DNA from: an uncultured Clostridium sp.
GTDB taxonomy: Bacteria; Bacillota; Clostridia; Lachnospirales; Lachnospiraceae
Assembly: GCA_934438135.1 (NCBI GenBank)
Contig: CAKSBP010000016.1
Coordinates: 4,346 to 68,345, forward strand
Length of the DNA stretch: 64,000 nt
Direction of reading: 5' to 3'
Notes under the pieces: generated by a model
What the model was told of the DNA's origin: nothing
The model's database searches: none
Seen by the model: only the letters and a program-made list of their open reading frames with translations
Part shown: positions 8,209-17,564 of the stretch, in pieces
Numbering within the stretch: the first letter of the stretch is position 1
Layout of the letters: the number at the start of each line of letters is the position of its first letter
Made by a program: the position numbers and the translations under genes

Positions 8209-8892
8209 CTATAATAATTTTTTATATTCTTTTAATTTGGATAAAAATGTAAGATTGTTATCCTGTATCGATTTGGATATGTGCCCGGTAATGTAGGCAG
8301 CAGCCATACTGTTGCCACACATATTTGGGTGATTTACTAATTCTGTTAAGGCGGGTATGTTGTCGATTCCAGCTGGAGCATAAAAAAACTTGTCTTTAAA
8401 ATAAAATTCATTTACTCCCAGGATACGATCTGCCTTTACCCCAATAACACCTTTTAAATAAGCTGGATACGAAATTTCTCCATTGTTTCCAGCAGCAGCA
8501 ACCAGTAGAACCTGACTTTTTTTTGCTTCTTTTATAATTTTTTTAAAATAACGAGTGTATTTCTTATTTTCTGTGCCTAAACTCAGATGTATGATATCTG
8601 GTTTATAATCAAACACTTTTGAAAGTGCATAGAGAAGTACTCTTACATCTGCTGATAAGTTTTCATCCAGCAGCTTTATATTAAGAAATTCAACATTTGG
8701 ATTGAAATGCTGTATAATACCAGCAACGGCTGTAGCATGCTGATTCTTTTCTGGAAGTGCTTTTGTTTCCTCAATATATCCGTCCTGATTTACGCCAACT
8801 CCAAATGATAGTAAAATATTTTTTCTTAAATCACCAATTGAATCATCAATGCCGCTATCAATTATGGCGATCCTTACCTTTCTTTCCATCAT
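8209..8892 (-). CDS. Cytosolic subtilisin-like (S8) serine protease, probable leader peptidase
   Basis: A compact 227-residue subtilase. The catalytic triad is visible: Asp12 in AIIDSGID, His52 in NQHATAVAG, and Ser in CGNSMAAA about residue 190; AAAGNNG supplies the oxyanion Asn. There is no signal peptide, prodomain or membrane anchor, so it should act in the cytosol, as do some lantibiotic leader proteases. Lying between the exporter and maturase genes, it probably removes the leader of the Cys-repeat peptide. ATG 8892 is chosen because AGGAGG lies just upstream; this makes the start overlap the end of the ABC transporter gene by 35 nt, implying translational coupling. Confidence 0.87.
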   Translation of the reverse strand: MMERKVRIAIIDSGIDDSIGDLRKNILLSFGVGVNQDGYIEETKALPEKNQHATAVAGIIQHFNPNVEFLNIKLLDENLSADVRVLLYALSKVFDYKPDIIHLSLGTENKKYTRYFKKIIKEAKKSQVLLVAAAGNNGEISYPAYLKGVIGVKADRILGVNEFYFKDKFFYAPAGIDNIPALTELVNHPNMCGNSMAAAYITGHISKSIQDNNLTFLSKLKEYKKLL

Positions 8893-10669
8893 CACAATCC
8901 TCCTTGGAATTTTCATTAATCAAATCAACTTCTGCTTTATATAGTTTTTGATAAAATGCATTGGATTTCATGAGAGAATGGTGTGTTCCGCATCCAACAA
9001 TCTTACCATCATCTACAACATAGATTACATCTGATTCAATTATGGTAGAGAGACGATGTGCAATGGTAACAACTGTATATCTTTTTGCAAGATCATCTAT
9101 TGCTTTTTTTATGTAAAATTGTGATTCATTATCTAAGGCAGATGTTGCTTCATCAAATAGAATCACTTTACTTCCTTTTAACAATACACGGGCTATTGCC
9201 AAACGCTGTTTTTGGCCTCCTGATAGATAAATTCCATTTTCACCAAGACGGGTATCATACTTTTGAGGCAGACTCAAAATAAAATCATCAATGTATGCAC
9301 GTTTACAAGCTTGTTTTAATTGCTGATCGGTTGCGTCTGGTTTACACAATAACAGATTTTCCTTTATGGTCATAGAAAACAGAAAAGGTTCCTGCCTGAC
9401 AACGGAAATTTCATTCCGTAATGCTTCTTCATCTAAATCATCCATATTGATTCCATCTAGAGTTATGATTCCACTGGATGGTTCATAGAGTTTGAGTATA
9501 AGATTAAAAATAGTACTTTTTCCGCTTCCGCTGCTTCCAACAAATGCTGTTTTCTGATTGGACTTTATTTCAAATGAAATATTCTTCAGTATATCTTCAT
9601 CTTTGTTATATTGAAAGGAAACGTTCTGAAATTGAATATTTCCCTTTGGATTTTTAATTTTATGTATGCCAAATTTTTCTTTTGGATAGTTCATACCATC
9701 TATCAGCAGAAGCATCCTTTCTAGAGAAGTCATAACCTGCTGAATGTTTAAATTAATATTACTTACGCTAAGTAATGAAAATAGAAATTGCTGTGTATAG
9801 GAAATAAAAGTAATATACAGTGCGGAACTCAAAGAACCACGGACTACAAAGATTCCTCCAATTATAATAATGATATATTTTGTAAGGATATTAATGTTGT
9901 GTGATAGGAGAGAAGCAATGGAGTTCATAACAGTCATTTTTATATTTAATTTTTTTAGTGTCTGCGAGATGACTGTAAAATTTTGTAATCGTTCTTTTTT
10001 TATGCCAAAACTTTTTATTTCGCGTATTCCCCAGATTCCTTCTGAAGAACTACTAAAGTATGCATCATTGGCTTTCGCAGATTCCTGATTTATAACACGT
10101 ATTTTCCGGCCAAAATATCGTGCAATAAGGAAAGTAAATGGAAAGCTACATAAAATAATAAGCGCAAGCTTAAAGCTTATAAGAAAGCTTGCAATGGCTA
10201 CACCTATTAATCGGCCAATGTCTACTACGAATTTTTGCAATGTATCGGTTAAAGCATATGCAACCTGTCCAGCATCACCATGAAGTCTTGACATAAACTC
10301 ACCGTTGTCGATATCATCATAAGCTTTGATAGGCATATTCAGCATAGAAGAATAGATATCTTTTTTCATATCAAATATAATATTTTGGTTTAGAACTGCT
10401 GATAGATAGGACTGTATGTATGCAATTCCTGTATTTATTATTTCTAATACTAAACTACAGGTAATATACAAATATGCATTCTCTAGATTTCTTAATAATA
10501 CATACTGTAATGTTTTTCCCCATAGATACGGAGTAAGCAAGTCAAAAACAATGCTGGTTATAATGCATATCAGTGACATGATGAATTTAAATTTATATGG
10601 ATATATGTATTTTAAAACACGCTGTATTAAAAGGAATTCTTTTTTCCTTTTTTCTATGTTTTTTTTCAT
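8858..10669 (-). CDS. ABC exporter (fused permease-ATPase), probable RiPP peptide exporter
   Basis: A 603-residue type I ABC exporter half-transporter. The first 330 residues carry six hydrophobic segments; the ATPase domain follows with Walker A GSSGSGKSTIF, signature LSGGQKQRLAIARVLL, Walker B VILFDEATSALD and switch His in IAHRLS. It lacks an N-terminal C39 peptidase domain, which fits the presence of a separate protease encoded next to it. It is the first gene of the operon, with a promoter at 10729-10757, and probably exports the matured Cys-rich peptide as a homodimer. Multidrug export is the alternative reading from sequence alone, but the context favours peptide export. Confidence 0.88.
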   Translation of the reverse strand: MKKNIEKRKKEFLLIQRVLKYIYPYKFKFIMSLICIITSIVFDLLTPYLWGKTLQYVLLRNLENAYLYITCSLVLEIINTGIAYIQSYLSAVLNQNIIFDMKKDIYSSMLNMPIKAYDDIDNGEFMSRLHGDAGQVAYALTDTLQKFVVDIGRLIGVAIASFLISFKLALIILCSFPFTFLIARYFGRKIRVINQESAKANDAYFSSSSEGIWGIREIKSFGIKKERLQNFTVISQTLKKLNIKMTVMNSIASLLSHNINILTKYIIIIIGGIFVVRGSLSSALYITFISYTQQFLFSLLSVSNINLNIQQVMTSLERMLLLIDGMNYPKEKFGIHKIKNPKGNIQFQNVSFQYNKDEDILKNISFEIKSNQKTAFVGSSGSGKSTIFNLILKLYEPSSGIITLDGINMDDLDEEALRNEISVVRQEPFLFSMTIKENLLLCKPDATDQQLKQACKRAYIDDFILSLPQKYDTRLGENGIYLSGGQKQRLAIARVLLKGSKVILFDEATSALDNESQFYIKKAIDDLAKRYTVVTIAHRLSTIIESDVIYVVDDGKIVGCGTHHSLMKSNAFYQKLYKAEVDLINENSKEDCDDGKKGKDRHN

Positions 10670-10728
10670 TTCACCGTTTTCTCCATTTTTATAAAGTTTT
10701 ACTATATATCAACATCCTGTTTAAATAT

Positions 10729-10757
10729 ATTGTATATCTTTTTACTATAAAATTCAA
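10729..10757 (-). promoter_or_regulatory. Promoter of the CXXX-repeat RiPP operon
   Basis: On the minus strand TTGAAT (10757-10752) and TACAAT (10734-10729) are separated by 17 nt, about 60 nt ahead of the exporter start. Confidence 0.6.
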
Positions 10758-10813
10758 CTAGAATCAACAATTTTTTGTGAATACAGTTCAAAACATCAAT
10801 GATTATAGTATAA

Positions 10814-10860
10814 AAAAACAGATTCTTAATCATAGCTAAAATGATTGAGAATCTGTTTTT
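10814..10860 (-). terminator. Terminator after the lipoprotein gene (could work in both directions)
   Basis: A 20-bp stem (10814-10833 with 10841-10860) with a single wobble pair, bounded by T/A runs on both sides. It insulates the RiPP operon promoter from the upstream lipoprotein gene. Confidence 0.85.
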
Positions 10861-10885
10861 ATCTATTTCATGATGATTGAAGTCA

Positions 10886-11788
10886 TTAATATGGATGATC
10901 GCTTAATTTTGTCTTAGATGATTTCAGCTTTCCTGTTTTTTCGTCGTATTTCTTAATTTTAATAGTATATTTGCTGCTGTTTTTATCATATGTTACAGCG
11001 GCTTCGCTGGTGGTAATCCGTTTTCCTTTATTCCATTTATAAACGTAGTCCGTAAAGTTTTTCTCGTCTTTTTCTACATGAGAATCAATTTCATGAACGT
11101 TGCTTATAATCATTGGAGAAACAATTTCACTTGCTTTTTTATTGTATTCAAATTTTTGTTTGGAATCGTTCCAGGTGTAAAAACTATAATATTTATTATT
11201 ACCGTCTATTTTAGTTAGTATACCTAAATCTAAGAACTGATCAAAGTTGATATCTTCATACATAAAATTCGCAGATATGGTATCAGCAAATGTTTTATCA
11301 TCCATGTCTGTATCAATATTAAATTCCTGAAATTTTTTAAAATCCTCAGTATAAAGAACAATTTTTTTGCCATCTATGTAAACCATAATCGTTTTCTGGT
11401 TTGTATTGCTGTAAGTTCCTAAATAGGTGCCTTCCAGAGAATATGGACTCTTATTTTTTTTACCAGACCCTTCTTTAGAAGTCTTTTTTTGTTTGGGTGA
11501 CGTTGGTGTCTTTGTGCTGGAAGCAGTGTTTGAATCTGATTTTTCAGAAACAGCAGGTGATTCGCTTGCAGCAGTTTCTTCTGTGGGTGCAGTATCTTGT
11601 GTAGTAGTGGCAGCAGGGGAAACAGTTTTACTGGCGGGTGTCTCAGTAGTAGTTTTGTTAATGGTTCCTTCCTGGTTAGATAAAACCGTGCTGCTGTCAG
11701 ATTTTCCTGAATTACACCCCGTTATAGAAAATCCACAGATAATAGCCATAGCAGTCAGTATGGCAAGTGTTTTTCGACCTTTCCTCAT
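10886..11788 (-). CDS. Lipoprotein of unknown function
   Basis: A 300-residue exported lipoprotein. The N-terminus is a signal peptide ending in the lipobox ITGC, with Cys25 the lipidated residue. Residues about 28-115 are a low-complexity Thr/Ser/Ala/Pro spacer ending in a Lys-rich stretch, likely spanning the wall. The C-terminal 180 residues form a globular domain rich in Lys, Asp and aromatic residues (for example YTWNDSKQKFEYNKK) that I do not recognise. It is a single-gene unit with its own terminator. Nothing ties it to the RiPP operon beyond adjacency on the same strand. Confidence 0.8.
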   Translation of the reverse strand: MRKGRKTLAILTAMAIICGFSITGCNSGKSDSSTVLSNQEGTINKTTTETPASKTVSPAATTTQDTAPTEETAASESPAVSEKSDSNTASSTKTPTSPKQKKTSKEGSGKKNKSPYSLEGTYLGTYSNTNQKTIMVYIDGKKIVLYTEDFKKFQEFNIDTDMDDKTFADTISANFMYEDINFDQFLDLGILTKIDGNNKYYSFYTWNDSKQKFEYNKKASEIVSPMIISNVHEIDSHVEKDEKNFTDYVYKWNKGKRITTSEAAVTYDKNSSKYTIKIKKYDEKTGKLKSSKTKLSDHPY

Positions 11789-12011
11789 TATAATCCTCTC
11801 CTTTTATAAACATGCACATTCATTTTGTAAAGATGCTTTTAGTATAGTATAAAAAACGTCATAAAGCAAAACTTTCTCTTTTATTATAAGAAAAAAATAT
11901 GTCCTTTATGTGACGATAGTGGAATCATCAATGAAAGCCGGAGGTAAAAGTTCAGAATCAGAGAGAAATACAGGTGTTTTGAAAGAGATTTGATAGGAGT
12001 ATTAGGACAAA

Positions 12012-12060
12012 AAGAGAAGCGGGTGCAAATAAAATATGGTTCATTTGCACCCGCTTCTTT
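12012..12060 (-). terminator. Terminator of the MmpL operon
   Basis: GAAGCGGGTGCAAAT (12016-12030) is perfectly paired with ATTTGCACCCGCTTC (12043-12057); T-rich sequence lies on both sides. It follows the heptad-repeat gene, which is on the minus strand. Confidence 0.85.
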
Positions 12061-12101
12061 TCAATTAGAAATGTTTTATTGGTGAAGCTTGGTTTAAAAA
12101 A

Positions 12102-14375
12102 TTACTGTTCATCCTTTGAAGTGTTAATTTCGTCTGTCTTAATGATGAATTTGACACTTCCATTCATAGAAGAATCCAGGCCAGAGAATGTCTTATAATT
12201 CATACCAAGTTTTTTGATTTCTTTCATACGTTCAAGCAGGCCTTTTATATTATCATTGTAGGTATCATTTAACTTTGTAATACCGTCTCTGTCAAATTTA
12301 GTCATACCATCCTGTAAGTCAAGAGAACCATCATACAGTTCGCTGACACCATTTGTAAGTTTTCCGCTTGCTGTAGATAGGGTATTTCCGCCGTTGCTTA
12401 ATTTAGTAGAAGCAGCTTTTAAGGTATCAAATCCATTTAATAAGGTATCACTGCTGCCGATTAATTTACTGCTGCCGGCTTTTAGTGTACTTCCGGAAGA
12501 TTTCAGTTTCTTAGCACCGGAATTTAATGTATTAGCACCGGATGTAAGCTGAGAACCTGCAGTTTTGAGTTTATTTAAGGAAGCTGGCATGGATTTTGTT
12601 GCAGTTACAAATTTATTGGTTCCTTTCTGAAGAGCAGGAAGAGCACTTTGTAATTTTCCTGCACCTGCAGCAAATTTTGTTACACCTGCAGATAAGCTGT
12701 CTGCACCTTGTTTTAATTGACCATTTTTACCTGTAGTAGAAACCAATGTGCTGATTCCTTTTGCTAATGTCTGGTCAGAACCAGTAGCAGTTTTTAATTG
12801 GGAAATGGTAGCTTTCTGGGTAGCTGTTACTGTCTTTAAAGATTCGATTGCACCTTCCATCTGGGCTTTTGCAGTAGCGTCTGTCATAGTTTTAGCAAGG
12901 CTGCTCATGGATTTAATTAATGCTTCATTGTTAGCGTAGCTTTCTTCCAGTTTGGAAAGAGTGGAGTTAATGGTAGATACTCCAGACTGAACCTGTGTTA
13001 AACCGGAATTTACAGATGTAATACCGGAAGATAAGCTGTTAGCACCATTTTTTAAGGCATCTGTATTATCTTTGGATGCAAGCTGGTTAATTCCACTTAT
13101 TACCTGCTGATATCCACCTGCAAGTTCGGATAACTGTGAAGGCATGCTGGAAAGGGAATTTGTGAGAGTGTTTACACCTTCTACATACTGTTTGGCACCA
13201 GATGTATAAGTGGTAACACCATCTGCTAGTGTATTAGCACCATCAACGTAGGAATTTACACCGTTTGCTAATGTTTTTACACCATCTGTATAAGTTTTTG
13301 CACCGGATTTTAATGTATCAATTCCACTTGAGAAGCTCTTAAGGCCATCCACTAATGTATCAATACCCTTGGAGAAATCACCAGTTTTATCTTTTAGTGT
13401 TTTGATTGCATCTGCTAAATCGTTGGTTCCATCGACTAATTTTTTAGAAGCATCCGTTAATTCATTTAAGTCATCTTCGATATCATCGAGTTTTTTATTA
13501 TCATCTAAGTTAATATCATTAAATAAATCAGAAGATGCATAAGTCAGAACAGAATTTAATTCAAAATCAGTTGCATCTGCTGTAATAGTAACTGTATCAG
13601 GAATATCCAAATCAAAGTCTTTGTCTAAATCCAAGCTGTCTTTTAATCCAGGCATTCCGTAACCAACTACGATAGTACGGTTTCCATCAGAAACGATTTT
13701 ACCATTGTCAACGGTTACATTTGTGAAGTTATCATTGGATAAAATAAAAGCGGAAGCAAGCATAAATGGTGTATAGAGTTCGCATTCTTTTCCGTCTACT
13801 TTTACTTTATGTTTGCTGTTATTTGTATATTTTACATCGATTTCAACTTTACCAGTTTTACCAGCAAGTTCTTTAGGAGAAATTTCCTGCCCATCTAATT
13901 TATAAGTGAAGGCAACATTGACTGGAAGGGCTTCGGTTGTTTTTCCCTGATAATAAATATCGCTGTCTTCAGCACTCCAGGAGAGTTCACTGTCAGCACC
14001 TTGTGTATAAGCTTCGTGTCCTTTGGTATTTACAATGTCAGTAAGAAAAGAATTATCCACGATAGTCCCCATTCCACCAGCATTTTTTAACCAGTCAGCA
14101 ACTGTAATATCGTTAATCACACCACTTGGATCAGCCATTGCATAAACGGCTTCATCTTTGAACAGACTGCCGGATGTCGATGCAGAAGCAGTTCCATCAG
14201 CGGAAGCAGAAGGTTCAGGTGATGCGGTATTGGCAGCAGCAACCTGCTGTATGGAAGCAGTCTCTGTATTTGTATTAATATTTGCCATGGCAGCTGTACC
14301 GACGCCGAGGCTGACTGTTACGGCAGCGGTAAGGCCAACGGTACAGATTTGTTTGATTTTTCTATTTTTATTCAT
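12102..14375 (-). CDS. Secreted heptad-repeat (X-X-X-Leu-X-X-Gly) protein, YhgE/Pip-related
   Basis: A 757-residue exported protein with an N-terminal signal segment (VGLTAAVTVSLGVGTAAMA) and an Ala/Ser/Thr linker. Residues about 75-290 form a globular domain. From about residue 300 to 710 the sequence is a long series of seven-residue repeats of the type LxxGxxT/S (for example GANTLADGVTTYTSGAKQYVEGV, of which this is a part), the signature of YhgE/Pip-like and MmpL-associated proteins. No C-terminal membrane segments are present, unlike classical YhgE. It is encoded 19 nt after the MmpL-type transporter and probably works with it at the envelope, perhaps as a rod reaching through the wall; that role is inference. 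Confidence 0.82.
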   Translation of the reverse strand: MNKNRKIKQICTVGLTAAVTVSLGVGTAAMANINTNTETASIQQVAAANTASPEPSASADGTASASTSGSLFKDEAVYAMADPSGVINDITVADWLKNAGGMGTIVDNSFLTDIVNTKGHEAYTQGADSELSWSAEDSDIYYQGKTTEALPVNVAFTYKLDGQEISPKELAGKTGKVEIDVKYTNNSKHKVKVDGKECELYTPFMLASAFILSNDNFTNVTVDNGKIVSDGNRTIVVGYGMPGLKDSLDLDKDFDLDIPDTVTITADATDFELNSVLTYASSDLFNDINLDDNKKLDDIEDDLNELTDASKKLVDGTNDLADAIKTLKDKTGDFSKGIDTLVDGLKSFSSGIDTLKSGAKTYTDGVKTLANGVNSYVDGANTLADGVTTYTSGAKQYVEGVNTLTNSLSSMPSQLSELAGGYQQVISGINQLASKDNTDALKNGANSLSSGITSVNSGLTQVQSGVSTINSTLSKLEESYANNEALIKSMSSLAKTMTDATAKAQMEGAIESLKTVTATQKATISQLKTATGSDQTLAKGISTLVSTTGKNGQLKQGADSLSAGVTKFAAGAGKLQSALPALQKGTNKFVTATKSMPASLNKLKTAGSQLTSGANTLNSGAKKLKSSGSTLKAGSSKLIGSSDTLLNGFDTLKAASTKLSNGGNTLSTASGKLTNGVSELYDGSLDLQDGMTKFDRDGITKLNDTYNDNIKGLLERMKEIKKLGMNYKTFSGLDSSMNGSVKFIIKTDEINTSKDEQ

Positions 14376-14394
14376 AATGATTCCTCCAATTCAC

Positions 14395-16509
14395 TTATTT
14401 TAAATGGCTGCTGCTTGCAGCTATGCTTTCTGCAGATTTCTGTTTGTGTGAACCAAAGCCAATGGTTGTTTTTAAAATAACTTTATCGAAAATCATAAAC
14501 ATGGCTGGCAGAACACAAATAACTACGATAGTACTGATAATGGCACCTCTGGACAAGAGAGTACAGATAGAACTAATCATATCGATTTTGGAATAAAGTC
14601 CTACGCCGAATGTTGCAGCGAAGAAACTACATCCACTGATTAAAATGGATTTCATGGATGATTCATGAGCGATACGAATGGAATCTTTCTTACTCTTTCC
14701 GTTCATACGTTCTTTTTGGTATTTGGTTGTCATCAAAATTGCATAGTCAACAGTTGCACCAAGCTGGATTGTACCGATTACGATACTTGCCACGAATGGT
14801 AAGGTGATTCCAGAATAATAAGGGATTGCCATATTGACAAAAATAGCAAATTCGATAACTGCAACTAAAATAAATGGCAGGGAAATAGATTTAAATACAA
14901 GCAGGATAATTATGAAAATTGCTAAAATAGAAGCAATGTTTACGTTCTTTAAATCTACGTCTGTTACATCTGCTAAGTCTTTGGTTAATGGGGCTTCTCC
15001 GATAACCATAGATCCTTTATTATAACTTTTTACAATTTTATTTACTTTGGCGATCTGATTGTTTATGGTGTTGGTGGCTGCTTTATAATCGGAGCAGACA
15101 AAGAGAAGTTCGTAATTCTTACTCTTTAACATCTTAGTTACATCAGATGGAATCATATCTTCAGGAAAATTAGAACCAATTAAGGAGTTTAATCCAATGG
15201 ACCATTTTACGCCGTCTACATCTTCAATCTTATTAAGCATTTCGCTTTTTTCACTTGCAGTCAGACCGTTTTTCAACATAACCATATAAACGGAATTCAT
15301 ACGGAAGTCTTCATCTAGTTTTTTATTGGCAACAGAACTTGGAAGTGTTTTAGGAAGAGAACTATCAATGTTGTAGTAAACTTCTACGTTGTTGTTGCCG
15401 TGAATAGCTGGAACTAACAGTACAAGGAAAATAACAAGCCAGATTCCATAATGTCCGGTAATGAAATCGGAAATACAGTCAAGACTTGGAATAATTGCTT
15501 TATGTTTTGTTTTTTCAATTGCTTTATCGAATTGAAGAATCAATGCTGGAAGGAATGTTACACAGCAGATAACACCGATAACAACACCTTTTGCCATTAC
15601 AATACCAATATCACGGCCTAATGCGAATGTCATAAAGCATAGGGCTGCGAAACCAGCGATGGTAGTAATGGAGCTTCCGACAACGGATTTAAACGTATTG
15701 GAAATTGCATGTGACATAGCGCGGACTCTGTCATCCGGAAAACGCTTTTTATTGTCTTCGTAGCTGTTTAGCAGGAAAATGGAATAATCCATTGTTACAC
15801 CTAACTGTAGAATAGCGGTAAGAGCCTTCGTTATGTAGGAAATCTCACCTAAGAAAATATTACTGCCGAGATTGTATACAATGGCAAAACCGATACTTAA
15901 CAGGAATAAAACCGGTACCAGTAAAGAATCCATGGTTAGACAAAGAACAACCAGGGAAAGCAGTGCTGCGATAACAACGTAAACCGGCATTTCTTCTAAG
16001 GAAATATTCTTGATGTCGGTTACAATACCAGACATACCACTGATGAATGTCTGTTTATCCACGATGGAACGCATTTTGGATATAGCCTGCATGGACTCAT
16101 CAGAAGAAGTCGTGTTATCAAATAAGGCAACTAACATAGTTGCGTTATCTTGGAACAGTGCATCCTTTATCTTACTAGGAAGCATATCGACAGGAACATT
16201 TAAATCCAGTGCATCATCGTACCAGAGTACATCTTTTACATGTTCCACCTTTTCAAGTTTTTCCTCAAGCTTTTGTACATCTTTCATACTCATATCCTCA
16301 ACGACTACCATTGAGAATGCACCCATACCAAATTCATCAACCAGAATGTCCTGACCCTTAACTGTTTCCAGAGAATCTGGAAGGTAGCTTAATACATCAT
16401 AATTGATACGGGTTTTGGTATACCCATATACGGAAGGTATAAGCAGTAAAACACAGATGATGATGATGAGCTTACTGTGTTTTGCTATAAACTTACCGAA
16501 GTTAACCAT
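14395..16509 (-). CDS. RND/MmpL-family membrane transporter
   Basis: A 704-residue transporter with two copies of the MmpL unit: one hydrophobic helix, an extracytoplasmic domain of about 130 residues, then five helices, repeated near residue 345. Motifs typical of the family include QLGVTMDYSIFLLNSYED in the first half and QLGATVDYAILMTTKYQ in the second, with the Asp of each VDY/MDY likely in proton relay. It is the first gene of a two-gene operon with the heptad-repeat protein, under a promoter overlapped by an inverted repeat. Likely substrates are lipids, bile salts or drugs; none can be named from sequence. Confidence 0.92.
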   Translation of the reverse strand: MVNFGKFIAKHSKLIIIICVLLLIPSVYGYTKTRINYDVLSYLPDSLETVKGQDILVDEFGMGAFSMVVVEDMSMKDVQKLEEKLEKVEHVKDVLWYDDALDLNVPVDMLPSKIKDALFQDNATMLVALFDNTTSSDESMQAISKMRSIVDKQTFISGMSGIVTDIKNISLEEMPVYVVIAALLSLVVLCLTMDSLLVPVLFLLSIGFAIVYNLGSNIFLGEISYITKALTAILQLGVTMDYSIFLLNSYEDNKKRFPDDRVRAMSHAISNTFKSVVGSSITTIAGFAALCFMTFALGRDIGIVMAKGVVIGVICCVTFLPALILQFDKAIEKTKHKAIIPSLDCISDFITGHYGIWLVIFLVLLVPAIHGNNNVEVYYNIDSSLPKTLPSSVANKKLDEDFRMNSVYMVMLKNGLTASEKSEMLNKIEDVDGVKWSIGLNSLIGSNFPEDMIPSDVTKMLKSKNYELLFVCSDYKAATNTINNQIAKVNKIVKSYNKGSMVIGEAPLTKDLADVTDVDLKNVNIASILAIFIIILLVFKSISLPFILVAVIEFAIFVNMAIPYYSGITLPFVASIVIGTIQLGATVDYAILMTTKYQKERMNGKSKKDSIRIAHESSMKSILISGCSFFAATFGVGLYSKIDMISSICTLLSRGAIISTIVVICVLPAMFMIFDKVILKTTIGFGSHKQKSAESIAASSSHLK

Positions 16510-16548
16510 ATATTTCTCCTCCTGACTAATTATTATGAAAATGAATAG

Positions 16549-16600
16549 TGGTCATTTTTCTCTTGTATATTGTTATACCTTAAAAATGACCATTAGTCAA
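16549..16600 (-). promoter_or_regulatory. MmpL operon promoter overlapped by a TetR-type inverted-repeat operator
   Basis: Minus-strand TTGACT (16600-16595) and TATAAC (16577-16572) are 17 nt apart. TGGTCATTTTT (16549-16559) and AAAAATGACCA (16582-16592) form an 11-bp inverted repeat that covers the spacer and the start region. No regulator gene is adjacent. Confidence 0.7.
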
Positions 16601-16718
16601 TAGCGCTCTTAATCTTTTTATTCATTGTTTATAAAATAATGCATAAATTCTAAAAGTTTCGTTCACGCTATAATCTGTAAAATGTTCCAAAAAATACAGA
16701 AAGGGTGCAAATATTTGT

Positions 16719-17564
16719 ATGAAGAGAGAGAAGTGTCTGGATTTCTGTGAAATACTGTCGTATTTACTGAAGAAAAAACTAGATTTAAAAAAAATTTATG
16801 AAACAGCTAAAAAACAAGCTGGATATGATACATGTGAGAGAATATATTTTGGAAGCTCTTTCTGCGGAAAATATTTTCTTCATCAGAGGAAGCAGGTAAT
16901 TGAAGAACTTAAGGAATTATGTCAAAAAGAAGGAATACATCTTACGATGACAGTTCCAGTATTTTCTCAAAGTGATTTAGCTGCTGGAAAAGAGAAAATA
17001 AAAGAATTGTGTGAAATCTGTCAGGATGTGATGGATGAAATTACTGTAAATGATTATGCAATGGTGGTTTATCTTGCTGGTCAGTGCAGACAGAATCTAA
17101 ATCTTGGACGTATATTTACAAAAGATTACAGGGATCCTAGGTATAAGGAGTATTTCAGCCAGACTTGGTTCCCTAAAATTTTTACAGCTTATCTGAAAAA
17201 CTTCCTATATAAATATAAAATTGCAGGCATAGAATTTGACCCAACTCATGAATTAATCGATTTATCTCAGCTGCCAGAGAAAATTACGGCAGGAGTGCAT
17301 GAGCCATACTGCTATATGACGATGGGGCGAATCTGCCAATATGCTTCGTTTCCATATGCGTCGATTGAACAGAAGTTTCGTGCCAATATGCCTTGTGGAG
17401 AGGAATGTCAGGATACGGTAATCATTTATGATGCTGAAGAGGAAAAACAGAAATTTATACGAATTGGAAGGGCGGTATTTTTCTATAATCCAGACATCCA
17501 GATAAAAGGGGTTTCCAATTACCGCAGCATTTATCTTCCTATGGATATGGAGGTGAAAGCATGA
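16719..17564 (+). CDS. U32-peptidase-like protein (partner subunit, UbiV/YhbV-like)
   Basis: A 281-residue cytoplasmic protein that pairs with the next gene through a 4-nt overlap. The order and sizes resemble the paired U32-family proteins YhbU/YhbV and UbiU/UbiV, which in proteobacteria act as oxygen-independent hydroxylation factors with iron-sulfur clusters. In this protein a few Cys (SFCGKYF, PCGEECQD) could bind a metal, but the set is incomplete compared with characterised members. The segment IAGIEFDPTHELIDL resembles the second half of the family barrel. The weak GGGTG site is about 12 nt upstream of ATG 16719. Substrate is unknown; tRNA, rRNA or a small-molecule ring are possible. 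Confidence 0.6.
   Translation: MKREKCLDFCEILSYLLKKKLDLKKIYETAKKQAGYDTCERIYFGSSFCGKYFLHQRKQVIEELKELCQKEGIHLTMTVPVFSQSDLAAGKEKIKELCEICQDVMDEITVNDYAMVVYLAGQCRQNLNLGRIFTKDYRDPRYKEYFSQTWFPKIFTAYLKNFLYKYKIAGIEFDPTHELIDLSQLPEKITAGVHEPYCYMTMGRICQYASFPYASIEQKFRANMPCGEECQDTVIIYDAEEEKQKFIRIGRAVFFYNPDIQIKGVSNYRSIYLPMDMEVKA

Noticed and set aside
12102..14375. Tandem gene duplication suggested by the repetitive heptads
   Set aside because: The repeat is at the protein level with divergent DNA, the normal appearance of YhgE/Pip-type heptad regions.
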